In this document: one piece after another, positions 26,755-36,878 of the stretch | Position numbering within the stretch: position 1 is the first letter of the stretch | How the letters are laid out: every line of letters begins with the position of its first letter | Notes under the pieces: generated by a model | The model's database searches: none | What the model saw: only the letters and a program-made list of their open reading frames with translations | What the model was told of the DNA's origin: nothing | Program-made: the position numbers and the translations under genes | Assembly: GCF_900460315.1 (NCBI RefSeq) | Contig: NZ_UHIO01000001.1 | Span: forward strand, 2,132,001 to 2,196,000 | Length of the DNA: 64,000 bases | Source: Veillonella criceti | GTDB taxonomy: Bacteria > Bacillota > Negativicutes > Veillonellales > Veillonellaceae | Reading direction: 5' to 3'

Positions 26755-28026
26755 ATGGGAATTCAAAAACCACGGGGCACACAAGATTTATTGCCTAATG
26801 TGATTGGCAATTGGCGCTATGTTGAAGACCGAATTCGCCGTATTTGTAAGGCCTATGGCTTTGAGGAAGTACGGACACCAATGTTTGAAGAAACGGGTCT
26901 TTTCTTACGTGGCATTGGTGAAACGACGGATGTAGTACAAAAAGAAATGTATTCATTCCCTACAGGGGATAAAAAGGAACAGACTTATACTTTGCGTCCT
27001 GAAAACACGGCTTCTGCTGTGCGGGCGTACTTAGAAAATAAGGTGTATGGTCAAGAAAATTTAACAAAATGGTTTTATATTGGCCCTATGTTCCGTCACG
27101 ATAAACCACAGGCTGGGCGCTATCGTCAGTTCCACCAATTTGGGGTAGAAGTGCTTGGTACGCAGGCACCAGCGACTGATGCGGAAGTCATTTTAATGGT
27201 CTTGCAATTATTTAAAGATTTTGGGCTGCAGGATTTAAGTGTGCAAGTTAACTCGGTAGGCTGTCCAAATTGTCGACCTGCTTATCGTGATAAATTAATT
27301 GCCTTCTTTGAACCAAAGAAAGAACAATTATGTGAAGATTGTCAGTCGCGTCTATATAAAAATCCATTGCGTATTTTAGATTGCAAAGAAGAAACTTGTA
27401 AAGCATTGTCGGTAGGAGCTCCTGAAATTCACGAAAATCTTTGTGAAGACTGTTCGGATCATTTTGAACAGTTACAGAAATACTTAACGGCGGCTGATGT
27501 TAACTATGTAGTAAATCCTCGCTTAGTTCGTGGTTTAGATTATTACACTAAGACAGCTTTTGAAGTACAATATGCGCCATTAGGCTCACAAAGTGCGGTA
27601 GCCGGTGGTGGCCGTTATGATGGCTTGGTGGAAGAATTAGATGGTCCACATACACCAGCTGTTGGCTTTGCTATGGGGATTGAACGTCTATTGTTAGCCC
27701 TTGAAAAACAAGGCTTATTGCCAGAAGAAACCATAGATCCATCTGTATTTGTAGTCGCTTTAGGTGAGGCTGCTCAAGTGGCTGGCTTTAAAATGGTACA
27801 TACACTTCGTCAGGCTTATATTAAGGCGGCTATGGATGGCGAAGGCAAAAGTATGAAAAGTCAGTTAAAACATGCTAACAAAATTAATGCAAAATATGTT
27901 ATTATAGTGGGTGACGATGAATTAGCTCGTGGCGAAGCTATCATTCGTGATATGCAAAGCAGCGAGCAAGAAACCGTGGCATTATCTGAAGTAGTGGCAC
28001 GAGTAACTTCACTAGTGAAAGGATGA
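26755..28026 (+). CDS. hisS: histidine--tRNA ligase
   Basis: Class II synthetase charging tRNA-His. The 423-aa protein starts MGIQKPRGTQDLLPN and has motif 1, motif 2 (FRHDKPQAGRYRQFHQFG), the His A motif LVRGLDYYTKTAFE and motif 3 (AVGFAMGIERLLLAL), followed by the anticodon-binding domain. ATG 26755 lies after GGGAGGGATAATC. It overlaps a possible aspS start; no T-box leader is visible, since the pair lies inside an operon. Confidence 0.97.
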   Translation: MGIQKPRGTQDLLPNVIGNWRYVEDRIRRICKAYGFEEVRTPMFEETGLFLRGIGETTDVVQKEMYSFPTGDKKEQTYTLRPENTASAVRAYLENKVYGQENLTKWFYIGPMFRHDKPQAGRYRQFHQFGVEVLGTQAPATDAEVILMVLQLFKDFGLQDLSVQVNSVGCPNCRPAYRDKLIAFFEPKKEQLCEDCQSRLYKNPLRILDCKEETCKALSVGAPEIHENLCEDCSDHFEQLQKYLTAADVNYVVNPRLVRGLDYYTKTAFEVQYAPLGSQSAVAGGGRYDGLVEELDGPHTPAVGFAMGIERLLLALEKQGLLPEETIDPSVFVVALGEAAQVAGFKMVHTLRQAYIKAAMDGEGKSMKSQLKHANKINAKYVIIVGDDELARGEAIIRDMQSSEQETVALSEVVARVTSLVKG

Positions 28027-28031
28027 CAATA

Positions 28032-29828
28032 ATGGAAACAATGCAAGGATTGCACCGTACCCATGGATGCGGTACTATCAGCGAAGAACAAGTAGGTAAG
28101 GAGGTTGTTCTTTGTGGTTGGGTAGAACGCCGTCGTGACCATGGCGGGTTAATCTTTATTGATTTGCGTGACCGTTCTGGCGTGGTTCAGATCGTAGCGT
28201 CTCCAGATCATAATTTAGAATCATTCCACAAAGCAGAAGATGTACGTAGTGAATATGTACTTTGTGTGCGTGGTAAAATTACGGAACGTGATGCAGAAGC
28301 GATTAATCCGAACTTGGCAACCGGTCGTTATGAAATGTACTGCGAAGAACTTCGTGTATTAAATGCATCTAAAACACCGCCTTTCTACATTCAAGATAAT
28401 ATTGATGTAGATGAAAATATTCGCTTGAAATATCGTTATTTGGACCTTCGTCGTCCTGAAATGCAACGCAATCTAATTTTGCGCCATCGCGTAACGAAAG
28501 CTATGCGAGATTTCTTAGATTCTCGTGACTTCCTTGAAATTGAAACTCCAATGCTCACGAAGAGCACACCAGAAGGGGCGCGTGACTATTTAGTACCATC
28601 GCGTGTTAATGCCGGTACTTTTTATGCATTGCCTCAATCTCCTCAGATTTTTAAACAAATCTTGATGGTAGCTGGTTATGAAAAATACTTCCAAATTGCT
28701 CGTTGCTTCCGTGATGAAGACTTACGTGCTGACCGTCAACCTGAATTTACACAGCTTGACTTGGAAATGAGCTTTATTGATCAGGAACAAATTTTAGCTA
28801 CCTTAGAAGGCTTGATTCAGCATGTATTTAAAGTGGCCATGGATATTGATGTGCCAGTACCAATGCCTCGGATTACTTGGGATGAAGCAATGGATAAATA
28901 TGGTTCTGATAAACCAGATTTACGCTTTGGTATGGAATTTACCGATGTAACGGACTTAGTTCGTACGACTGAATTTAAAGTATTCCGTTCCGTTATCGAC
29001 AATGGTGGTGTCGTTAAAGGTATCGTAGTGCCTGGTGATGCAGGGATTCCTCGTCGTGAATTAGACGATTTAGTAACCTATGTAAATCAATATGGTGCTA
29101 AAGGTCTTGCTTGGGCTTGCTTCAATGAAGATGGTACGATTAAATCTCAGATTATGAAATTCTTAGGGGAAGATACAATTCGTGCTATTGGTGAAAAAAT
29201 GCAGGCTAAACCTGGTGATTTAGTGCTTATGATTGCTGATAAACCAGCCGTTGTAGCGAAAGCCTTAGGTGAACTTCGTCTTGAAATGGGTCGTCGCATG
29301 AACCTTATTGACGAAGATCAATTAGCCTTTACTTGGGTTACAGACTTCCCAATGTTTGAATATGACGAAGAAGAAAAACGATATGTAGCTATGCACCATC
29401 CATTCACATCGCCTCGTGAAGCAGATATGGATAAATTAGAATCTGATCCAGCATCTGTTAAAGCCATTGCTTATGATATGGTACTTAACGGGGTTGAAAT
29501 CGGTGGCGGTAGTCTTCGTATTTATCAATCCGATGTACAGGAAAAAGTATTTAAAGCGATTGGTCTTTCCGAAGAAGAAAGTCGTAGCAAATTTGGATTT
29601 ATGTTGGATGCGTTCCAATTTGGGGCTCCGCCACATGGTGGCTGTGCCTTTGGTCTTGACCGTTTAGTTATGCTTATGGCGAAACGTCAATCAATTCGTG
29701 ACGTAATTGCGTTCCCTAAAACGCAAAGTGCAGCTGACCTTATGAGTCAAGCACCTTCCACAGTGGCACCTAAACAGCTTCGGGAACTTCACATTAAAAC
29801 AAATACCGAAAAAGAAAAATTAGTATAA
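28032..29828 (+). CDS. aspS: aspartate--tRNA ligase (bacterial GAD-domain type)
   Basis: Class II synthetase of about 598 aa: OB-fold anticodon-binding domain (VVLCGWVERRRDHGGLIFIDLRD region), catalytic motifs with FRDEDLRADRQPEFTQLD, the inserted GAD domain, and motif 3 (GLDRLVMLM). Whether it is discriminating or also charges tRNA-Asn cannot be decided safely by eye. ATG 28032 follows AAAGGATG by 7 bases; ATG 28023 overlapping the hisS stop is an alternative. A strong terminator ends this long run of genes. Confidence 0.96.
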   Translation: METMQGLHRTHGCGTISEEQVGKEVVLCGWVERRRDHGGLIFIDLRDRSGVVQIVASPDHNLESFHKAEDVRSEYVLCVRGKITERDAEAINPNLATGRYEMYCEELRVLNASKTPPFYIQDNIDVDENIRLKYRYLDLRRPEMQRNLILRHRVTKAMRDFLDSRDFLEIETPMLTKSTPEGARDYLVPSRVNAGTFYALPQSPQIFKQILMVAGYEKYFQIARCFRDEDLRADRQPEFTQLDLEMSFIDQEQILATLEGLIQHVFKVAMDIDVPVPMPRITWDEAMDKYGSDKPDLRFGMEFTDVTDLVRTTEFKVFRSVIDNGGVVKGIVVPGDAGIPRRELDDLVTYVNQYGAKGLAWACFNEDGTIKSQIMKFLGEDTIRAIGEKMQAKPGDLVLMIADKPAVVAKALGELRLEMGRRMNLIDEDQLAFTWVTDFPMFEYDEEEKRYVAMHHPFTSPREADMDKLESDPASVKAIAYDMVLNGVEIGGGSLRIYQSDVQEKVFKAIGLSEEESRSKFGFMLDAFQFGAPPHGGCAFGLDRLVMLMAKRQSIRDVIAFPKTQSAADLMSQAPSTVAPKQLRELHIKTNTEKEKLV

Positions 29829-29937
29829 TATCAGTTTGTAGGGAATAGCTGGTTAAAAGGTGTTAATGTTGCTCTCTTTTTAGACAATGAGTTAGTACTT
29901 TTTGGTCTACCATCCTTTGATATATGCTAAATAAATA

Positions 29938-29978
29938 TCAGTCGTTTGTTTCAAGACCTTGAAATAAACGACTGATTT
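29938..29978 (+). terminator. intrinsic terminator after aspS
   Basis: Long stem (tcagtcgttt..tttcaag with ttgaaa..aaacgactga) and a 3-base loop followed by tttt. The 109 bases between the aspS stop and this hairpin show nothing recognisable. Confidence 0.85.
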
Positions 29979-29996
29979 TGTTAATATAATAGTAAA

Positions 29997-30172
29997 GAAA
30001 CACCCCTGCTGTGTGCGTGTGGTATCGCAGTTTTGAGCCAACACTATTACATCGGGAGCTTGGACTCTTGTAATGGCGCTATGCCTGCAAAGGACAGTAA
30101 GATTACAAGGAAAGCACCCACCTGCTATCGCAGGATCAAAACACGGTACATATACGGCATGGTGGGGCTCTT
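29997..30172 (+). ncRNA. ssrS: 6S RNA (RNA polymerase regulator)
   Basis: About 175 nt without a plausible gene between aspS and rarA, the place of 6S-1 RNA in Bacillus subtilis. The ends pair over about 17 positions (30004-30021 with 30151-30167, several G-U pairs); an upper stem forms from ttgtaat and attacaa (near 30068 and 30112), and a small hairpin cctgc tatc gcagg (30121-30134) sits on the 3' side of the expected central bubble. A TATAAT box (29985-29990) lies about 7 bases upstream of the inferred 5' end. 6S RNA mimics an open promoter and sequesters sigma-70 polymerase. Ends are approximate. Confidence 0.78.
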
Positions 30173-30176
30173 TTTA

Positions 30177-30202
30177 GCCGCCTTAGGGCGGTTTATTTTT
30201 TT
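30177..30202 (+). terminator. terminator after 6S RNA
   Basis: Stem ccgcc / ggcgg with loop ttag, followed by tttattttttt. Confidence 0.85.
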
Positions 30203-30354
30203 ACCCAAATTTAGAGTATAATAGAAACAAGAATAATAAGAAACAGCAGCAAGAATAGATATGAGTTTCTTTAGATGAAATACTTTAGCTAGTTGGATTA
30301 TGTATTGCTAAGTTAGCGTTGATATAGATTGCTACGAAAAAGGAGCGTTTAGTT

Positions 30355-31671
30355 ATGGATAGTTTATTTGCTGAATATGAGCCCAAACGTTTTGAGCCTT
30401 TGGCTGTTCGCCTTAGACCAACATCCTTAGATCATTTTTATGGTCAAGAAAAGGCCGTTGGTAAGGGTAGCTTCTTACGGGCTATGATTGAAAAGGATAC
30501 GATTCCGTCACTATTATTTTATGGTCCTTCTGGCACAGGGAAAACGACCTTGGCAGGTATTATTGCGGCTATGACACATAGTCAGTTTGTCGTTCTCAAT
30601 GCGACAAATGCAGGCATTGGGGAGCTTAGGACGATTATAGATACAGCACGGAAGACTATTCAAAATTTACAACAACGGACGATCTTATTCCTTGATGAAA
30701 TTCACCGCTTTAATAAAAGTCAACAAGATGTCTTATTACCTTGTGTAGAAGATGGTACGATTATATTAATTGGTGCCACTACAGAGAACCCTTTCTTTGA
30801 AGTCAATCGGCCATTGTTATCACGGCTTCGCTTGATAACGCTTGAAACATTGACACCAGAGGCCATTGTGAAGGTATTGCAGCGAGCATTGACTGATGAA
30901 GAGAAAGGGTTAGGCAAACAGCAGTATAAAGCAACACCAGAAGTACTTCGTGAAGTAGGCATGTTTGTGAATGGCGATGCTCGCATGGCGCTAAATATAT
31001 TAGAGCAGGCCAGCGCTATGATTGAACCAGGTGGGGAATTAACTCTTACTGTGCTAGAGGGCGTTGTGGGGCGACGGATTTATAGCTATGATAAGAAAGG
31101 GGACAATCATTACGACACGATTTCTGCTTTTATTAAAAGTATGCGTGGTTCTGATCCGCAAGCGGCTGTTTATTATTTAGCCCGTATGATTGAAGCTGGG
31201 GAAGATCCCAATTTTATAGCTCGCCGTATTGTAATTTGTGCTGCTGAAGATGTAGGTCTAGCAGATCCACAGGCCTTAGTAGTGGCCAATGCAGCTGCGC
31301 AAGCCGCCCATTTAGTGGGATTTCCGGAAGCGCAGATTATTTTATCAGAAGCTGTGTTATATGTAGCTTTGGCGCCTAAAAGTAATAGTGCTTACATGGC
31401 TATTGCAGCCGCTACCAGCGATGTGCGTCATTATGAACATGGTGAAGTACCGGCCCATTTACGAGATACGCATTATAGTGGCGCTAGTAAATTGGGACAT
31501 GGTGTTACCTATAAATATGCTCATGATTATCCGAATGGTTATGTAAAACAACAGTACCTACCAACAGCCTTAAAAGATAGAGTGTATTATAAAGGAATTG
31601 ACCGTGGTTGTGAAAAAGAATTGTTAGCCCATTGGAGCGAACGTACAGGCGGTAAAACTTCTAAAAAGTAG
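30355..31671 (+). CDS. rarA: replication-associated recombination protein A (RarA/MgsA)
   Basis: AAA+ ATPase acting at stalled replication forks. The 438-aa protein has LRPTSLDHFYGQEKAVG at the start, Walker A YGPSGTGKTTL (about residues 60-70), Walker B LFLDEIHRFNKSQQD and sensor 1 LIGATTENPFF. The C-terminal tetramerisation part contains ARRIVICAAEDVGLADP. The ribosome site is AAAGGAGCG. The gap from 30203 to 30354 holds a TATAAT-like box (30217-30222) without a clear -35 and otherwise nothing I recognise. Confidence 0.95.
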   Translation: MDSLFAEYEPKRFEPLAVRLRPTSLDHFYGQEKAVGKGSFLRAMIEKDTIPSLLFYGPSGTGKTTLAGIIAAMTHSQFVVLNATNAGIGELRTIIDTARKTIQNLQQRTILFLDEIHRFNKSQQDVLLPCVEDGTIILIGATTENPFFEVNRPLLSRLRLITLETLTPEAIVKVLQRALTDEEKGLGKQQYKATPEVLREVGMFVNGDARMALNILEQASAMIEPGGELTLTVLEGVVGRRIYSYDKKGDNHYDTISAFIKSMRGSDPQAAVYYLARMIEAGEDPNFIARRIVICAAEDVGLADPQALVVANAAAQAAHLVGFPEAQIILSEAVLYVALAPKSNSAYMAIAAATSDVRHYEHGEVPAHLRDTHYSGASKLGHGVTYKYAHDYPNGYVKQQYLPTALKDRVYYKGIDRGCEKELLAHWSERTGGKTSKK

Positions 31672-31750
31672 TCAAGGTGTGGTATAATAAAATGCTAAGG
31701 TATTTATTTTTATAACAGATGATTACAAGGTTGAGGTGTACATATAGATT

Positions 31751-34420
31751 ATGGCAGAACAAAAGGAACGAGCGAAAGCAACGCCTCGAAAAACAGCTAC
31801 GAGACGTAAAGCGACAACCTCGTCAAAAACGACAAAAAAAACAACAGCAAATACACAGGTCCCTAAAATTCGAAAAGAAGTGAGAGGCCTTTTTACCATG
31901 CTATTTGCCTTTGTGGCATTATTAGGGATGTTTAATATTACCTCTGGTACAGTAGTAGATGTAATTGCTGGCATTTTTAAATACGGCTTTGGTTTTGGCG
32001 GTATTATTCCTTGCCTCTATGTGGGGTATGTAGGGTGGCGTATCTTATACGCTGATGAAGGTTTTAGTTTTACTAAGCGAGGCCTATTATTGAGTCTTGT
32101 TTACTTATTTGGCATTACCGTTATTACCTTATTGTTGGCAGATCCAGGTCAGGAATTATTGACAACTAAAATTGCCACTCAAGGTGGTGTTATCGGTGGC
32201 TTATTGGCCGTGTTACTACGCACCCTATTAGGTGATGTAGGGGCTATTATAGTGGCTGTTGTACTTATTTTAGGGTTATTGCTATTGATTTATCAGATTT
32301 CACTTCGTTCTGGTTTGCATAAAGCTAAAGAAAAAACAGACGTTGGGTTAGAGATTGCTCGCAATATTACAGAAGAAACAGTACATCAAGCCAAAGAACG
32401 TTATACGGAATGGAAAGAACAGCAAGCTGAAAAAAGACGGGCCTATAATCAGGAAAAAGATGAACGATTTACTAAAAGTGCGGCTGCTGAAGTGATTGCT
32501 AATGCCGCACAAGTATCCGCGGAGGCGCGCGCTGAAGCCGAAGTTGTATTAACGACAGAAACACCGAGTCAAGGTATTACCATTGAATCTTCCGTTGATT
32601 CTAATCAGATTAAAGAAGTTCTTGTTTCACAAGCTTCGCATCAATCGGATGAAAGACCGGCTGAGGAACAGGTAGCTAATATGGTGGCTGATGAGGATGA
32701 TGCGGACGATGAATTAGAAGTACCACCATTTTTGCGGGGCCCTTCATCATATCCAAGTGTGGTTGATGATTCGGCACATAGTGAAGCGGTTGAGTCTACA
32801 GCAGCTCAAGAACGTTATGAGGATGAAGCTGTAGCGATTGATGAGTCTGACATAGAAGCAGCGTCTATTACAAAACCAGTAGCGCCGAGCACGGCTAGTT
32901 TAACGGCTATGCATCCAGTACCTACTATGGATGGGACGGCCGAAGATACAGCGGCCGTGGCCGTTACTGTGGGTGGTGCACCCAAACCGCGACGCATTGA
33001 ACTGCCGTATCGTTTTCCGTCACTTACTATGTTATCTAAGGGAACAGTAAACCCTGTGACGGGGCAAGAAGTAACGCATAATGTTACGGTTTTAGAAGAA
33101 ACTTTAAAAAGTTTTGGTGTGACTGCGCGTGTAGTAAATGCAACACAGGGGCCAACGGTTACTCGCTATGAAATAGAACCGGCACCAGGTACTAAGGTAA
33201 GTAGAATTTTAAATTTATCCGATGATTTGAAAATGGCACTGGCTGCTATTGATATTCGTATTGAAGCCCCAATTCCTGGTAAATCGGCGGTAGGGATTGA
33301 AGTGCCTAATAAAAATGTAACAGCCGTTCATTTGCGTGATGTATTAGAAGCTGAAAAATTCCAAAAAGCACGTGGTGGTATTCCCGTTGGTCTTGGTAAG
33401 GACATTGCAGGCGAAGCTGTCATTACAGACCTAGCTAAAATGCCTCATTTATTGGTAGCCGGCTCTACGGGTTCTGGTAAATCTGTATGTGTAAATACTT
33501 TGATTTCGAGTATTTTATTTAGTCGTAAACCAAGTGAAGTACAGCTTATCTTAGTGGATCCTAAGATGGTAGAACTTTCGGTATATAATGGAATCCCTCA
33601 CTTAAAGGTGCCAGTAGTAACAGACATGAAAAAAGCGGCAGCTGTCTTGCGCTGGGCGGTTCGTGAAATGGAAGCTCGTTACCTTGCTATGTCAGAAAAT
33701 GGAGTTCGCAATATCAGTGGTTTTAATGAACGGTATCCAGATAAAGCAATGCCATTGATTTTAATTATTATTGACGAATTGGCAGACTTAATGATGACGG
33801 CACCAGACGTGGAAGAAGCGATTAATCGTTTAGCCGCTAAAGCCCGTGCGGCAGGGATTCATATGGTATTGGCAACACAGCGTCCATCGGTAAATGTTAT
33901 TACGGGTACGATTAAGGCTAATGTACCAAGTCGTATTTCCTTTGCCGTCGCTACGCAGATTGATTCGCGGACTATTCTTGATATGGCGGGCGCGGAAAAA
34001 TTATTAGGCAAAGGTGACATGCTCTTTAATCCAATTGGTGCGAGCAAGCCAATTCGTATTCAAGGGGCTTTCATTTCTGACGAAGAAGTGGAAGAATTGG
34101 TGGCCTTTGTTAAGCAACAAGGTCGTCCAGAGTATGATGAATCTATTGTAGAAGAAGTAGAACAAGAGCTGGTAGAAGAAGCGGATCATGATACGGAAGA
34201 ACAGGATGAATTATTGGAACGAGCGGCAGAACTTGTTATTAGTGCTGGTCAAGGCTCTACATCCATGTTGCAACGTCGTTTCAGAATTGGTTATTCAAGA
34301 GCGGCGCGTTTAATTGATACGATGGAAGAAATGCGAATTATTGGTCCGGCTAATGGTAGTAAGCCAAGAGATATATTGATGACCTTCGCAGCGGCTAAAG
34401 AGAAATATTTTACGAAATAA
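31751..34420 (+). CDS. ftsK: DNA translocase FtsK/SpoIIIE
   Basis: Septal DNA pump that clears chromosomes from the closing septum. The 889-aa protein has a Lys/Thr-rich cytoplasmic start, four membrane spans (about residues 42-190), an acidic, low-complexity linker (about 200-420), and the motor domain with Walker [15 protein letters not shown] (about 571-584) and Walker [14 protein letters not shown] (about 673). A winged-helix gamma domain ends the protein ([20 protein letters not shown]), which reads KOPS-type polar sequences. Domains are complete. Confidence 0.96.
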   Translation: MAEQKERAKATPRKTATRRKATTSSKTTKKTTANTQVPKIRKEVRGLFTMLFAFVALLGMFNITSGTVVDVIAGIFKYGFGFGGIIPCLYVGYVGWRILYADEGFSFTKRGLLLSLVYLFGITVITLLLADPGQELLTTKIATQGGVIGGLLAVLLRTLLGDVGAIIVAVVLILGLLLLIYQISLRSGLHKAKEKTDVGLEIARNITEETVHQAKERYTEWKEQQAEKRRAYNQEKDERFTKSAAAEVIANAAQVSAEARAEAEVVLTTETPSQGITIESSVDSNQIKEVLVSQASHQSDERPAEEQVANMVADEDDADDELEVPPFLRGPSSYPSVVDDSAHSEAVESTAAQERYEDEAVAIDESDIEAASITKPVAPSTASLTAMHPVPTMDGTAEDTAAVAVTVGGAPKPRRIELPYRFPSLTMLSKGTVNPVTGQEVTHNVTVLEETLKSFGVTARVVNATQGPTVTRYEIEPAPGTKVSRILNLSDDLKMALAAIDIRIEAPIPGKSAVGIEVPNKNVTAVHLRDVLEAEKFQKARGGIPVGLGKDIAGEAVITDLAKMPHLLVAGSTGSGKSVCVNTLISSILFSRKPSEVQLILVDPKMVELSVYNGIPHLKVPVVTDMKKAAAVLRWAVREMEARYLAMSENGVRNISGFNERYPDKAMPLILIIIDELADLMMTAPDVEEAINRLAAKARAAGIHMVLATQRPSVNVITGTIKANVPSRISFAVATQIDSRTILDMAGAEKLLGKGDMLFNPIGASKPIRIQGAFISDEEVEELVAFVKQQGRPEYDESIVEEVEQELVEEADHDTEEQDELLERAAELVISAGQGSTSMLQRRFRIGYSRAARLIDTMEEMRIIGPANGSKPRDILMTFAAAKEKYFTK

Positions 34421-34431
34421 GGAGGTAGACC

Positions 34432-34881
34432 TTGTCAACCATTGGGGAAGAATTACGGCGCGAACGCAATCGTCGTGGATTAACCATTAAAGATATTGAA
34501 CAAGTGCTTCACATACGATCCGCGTATTTGGAAGCCATTGAAGAAGATAATTATAAAATTATTCCTGGCGATGTATATGTAAAGGGCTTTATTGGTAATT
34601 ATGCTGATTTGCTGGGCCTTGAACGGCATCGCATGATTGATCGTTATAAAAGTCTGATTGGGGAGCCTTTAGGCGTTCCTTTGCGGCGTATGAAACCACG
34701 GAAGTTGGCGCCTCATGAAGAAGTGGAGCGAGAAGTAGATAAAGTGGTGCCGCGCTCAAAACGCTTGAGCTATACTTCTAGGCAACAGCGTCGTCAAAAA
34801 ACATTAGCCCAAGAGCGCTTAGCTGTTGGTGTTATTATATTTTGTATTATAGTCTTTTTAGGTTGGTTATTTTTTGTATAA
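34432..34881 (+). CDS. RodZ-like membrane protein with N-terminal helix-turn-helix
   Basis: A 149-aa protein with an Xre/RodZ-type HTH domain (IGEELRRERNRRGLTIKDIEQ, then VYVKGFIGNYADLLGL) and one C-terminal membrane span (about residues 128-148) that ends the protein almost at once. RodZ/YmfM proteins anchor MreB; this one lacks the periplasmic domain, so it is a short form. Translation appears to start at TTG 34432 after AAGGAGGTAGACC. It follows ftsK by 11 bases, the usual ftsK-ymfM order in Firmicutes. Confidence 0.82.
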   Translation: MSTIGEELRRERNRRGLTIKDIEQVLHIRSAYLEAIEEDNYKIIPGDVYVKGFIGNYADLLGLERHRMIDRYKSLIGEPLGVPLRRMKPRKLAPHEEVEREVDKVVPRSKRLSYTSRQQRRQKTLAQERLAVGVIIFCIIVFLGWLFFV

Positions 34882-34916
34882 AACTAAGTTGTTGATAAAT
34901 CAAGGAGATATGTGTA

Positions 34917-36851
34917 GTGAGCGACTTTTTAATTACGGAACGGGCAGAGATGGAGGCACGTGGTTGGGCTGAGCTCGATTTTGTGTTAGTTACAGGTGAT
35001 GCCTATGTGGATCATCCGTCTTTTGCTGGTAGTGTGATTGGCCGATTATTGGAGCACCATGGGTATCGGGTGGGGCTCATTGCACAGCCTGACTGGAATG
35101 ATGTGGAGGCTTTTAAAGTATTAGGTAAGCCCCGATTAGCATCCTTAGTGACGGCTGGCAATTTAGATTCGATGTTAAATAAATTTACAGCGGCTAAAAA
35201 ATACCGACATAATGATGATTATTCACCAGGTGGTGAGAGTGGTCATCGCCCTGATCGAGCTACATTAGTGTATGCGAATCGTATGCGTGAAGCCTTTCGT
35301 GATGTACCTGTAATCATTGGTGGTATTGAGGCAAGTTTGCGCCGTTTTGCCCATTATGATTATTGGTCTGATACAGTGCGCCGGTCTATTTTGACAGATA
35401 GCAAAGCGGATGCTCTTATTTATGGTATGGGTGAAAAGCAGATTTTAGAAATAGCGGCAGCTTTGGACAAAGGACAACTTAGGGATAGGTTGCCTACTAT
35501 CAAAGGAGTCTGTTATATGGCGAAAGAAATACCTCAAGGTAAGGTAGTAGAATGTCCATCTTATGAAACGGTGAAGGCGGATAAACAGCAGTTTGCAACG
35601 GCATTTCGACAACAGTATTTAGAGCAAGATCCGTTTATTGGTAAAACGGTAGTACAACGTCACGGTGACCGCTATGTAGTGCAAAATAGTCCTGCATTAC
35701 CTTTGACACAGGCAGAAATGGATGAAGTGTATAATTTGCCATTTTCGCGACGGTGGCATCCACGTTATGATGCTAAAGGCGGTGTGCCAGCTCTAAGTGA
35801 AGTACAATTTAGTCTAGTTAGTCATCGCGGTTGTTTTGGGAGCTGTTCTTTCTGTGCGATTACGAGTCATCAAGGTCGTATTATCCAAAACCGTAGTCAT
35901 CAATCGTTAATTGCTGAAGCGGAGCGTATGATAGCGATGCCTGATTTTAAAGGCTATATTCATGATGTGGGCGGGCCAACCGCGAATTTTCGTCATGCGG
36001 CCTGTCAGAAACAGAACACTATGGGCGCTTGTCCTGGTAAAAATTGTGCAGCCCCTCATGCTTGTGAACGTTTAGATACAAGCCATGACGATTATTTAGC
36101 TTTATTAAGAAAATTACGTCAGTTGAAAGGTGTAAAAAAAGTTTTTGTTCGTTCAGGTCTGCGCTATGATTATGTCTTGGAAGATAATAATCGGCAGTTT
36201 GTGAAAGAACTTTGTGAACATCATGTAAGTGGACAGCTTAAAGTGGCACCAGAACATGTATCGAATCGTGTTACTGAAATTATGGGGAAGGCGGATAAAG
36301 CGACGTTTCTTAAATTTAAGAATTGGTTTGAAACAGCGAATAAACAGCTGGGTAAAAAACAATTCTTAGTGCCTTATTTTATGAGCTCTCATCCAGGTTG
36401 TACGCTAGAAGATGCCATTGAGTTAGCTGAATTTTTACGTGATCAAGGTATGACGCCAGAGCAGGTACAGGACTTTATTCCCACGCCTGGTAGTTTATCT
36501 ACGGCCATGTACTATACGGGAATTCATCCTTTGACCGGAGAAACTGTTTATGTAGCTAAAAATGGACGTGATAAAGCTATGCAACGGGCTCTGATGCAGT
36601 ATAAAAATCCTGATAATTATAAATTAGTGCAAGAAGCGCTTATTAAAGCGGGTCGCACGGATTTGATTGGCTTTGGCCCACAGTGTCTGATTCCGCCAAG
36701 ACCAATAAAGAGCATGGACAAAGGTAAAACTGATATATCAAAGCAACACAGCACTCGTTCACGGTCAAAGACAAAGATGAATGACCGTGGCAAAATTAGT
36801 ATAAGCAGAGGGAAGAAACGGAGTTTTTCATCTAGTAAACTTCGGCCCTAG
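34917..36851 (+). CDS. YgiQ family radical SAM protein
   Basis: Large radical-SAM protein of 644 aa. Visible: N-terminal FVLVTGDAYVDHPSFAGSVIGRLLE (family signature), GGIEASLRRFAHYDYW, cluster motif CFGSCSFCAIT (CX3CX2C, near residue 305), and CPGKNCAAPHACERL with extra cysteines. Function of the family is unknown. The last 50 residues are a Lys/Arg/Ser-rich tail (MNDRGKISISRGKKRS). GTG 34917 is used because AAGGAGATAT precedes it. Confidence 0.9.
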   Translation: MSDFLITERAEMEARGWAELDFVLVTGDAYVDHPSFAGSVIGRLLEHHGYRVGLIAQPDWNDVEAFKVLGKPRLASLVTAGNLDSMLNKFTAAKKYRHNDDYSPGGESGHRPDRATLVYANRMREAFRDVPVIIGGIEASLRRFAHYDYWSDTVRRSILTDSKADALIYGMGEKQILEIAAALDKGQLRDRLPTIKGVCYMAKEIPQGKVVECPSYETVKADKQQFATAFRQQYLEQDPFIGKTVVQRHGDRYVVQNSPALPLTQAEMDEVYNLPFSRRWHPRYDAKGGVPALSEVQFSLVSHRGCFGSCSFCAITSHQGRIIQNRSHQSLIAEAERMIAMPDFKGYIHDVGGPTANFRHAACQKQNTMGACPGKNCAAPHACERLDTSHDDYLALLRKLRQLKGVKKVFVRSGLRYDYVLEDNNRQFVKELCEHHVSGQLKVAPEHVSNRVTEIMGKADKATFLKFKNWFETANKQLGKKQFLVPYFMSSHPGCTLEDAIELAEFLRDQGMTPEQVQDFIPTPGSLSTAMYYTGIHPLTGETVYVAKNGRDKAMQRALMQYKNPDNYKLVQEALIKAGRTDLIGFGPQCLIPPRPIKSMDKGKTDISKQHSTRSRSKTKMNDRGKISISRGKKRSFSSSKLRP

Positions 36852-36878
36852 TGTGTCATAATGGAGGCAGGTAAACGG

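Noticed and set aside
30033-30221. Plus-strand reading frame of 62 codons
   Set aside because: It runs through the 6S RNA candidate and its terminator.
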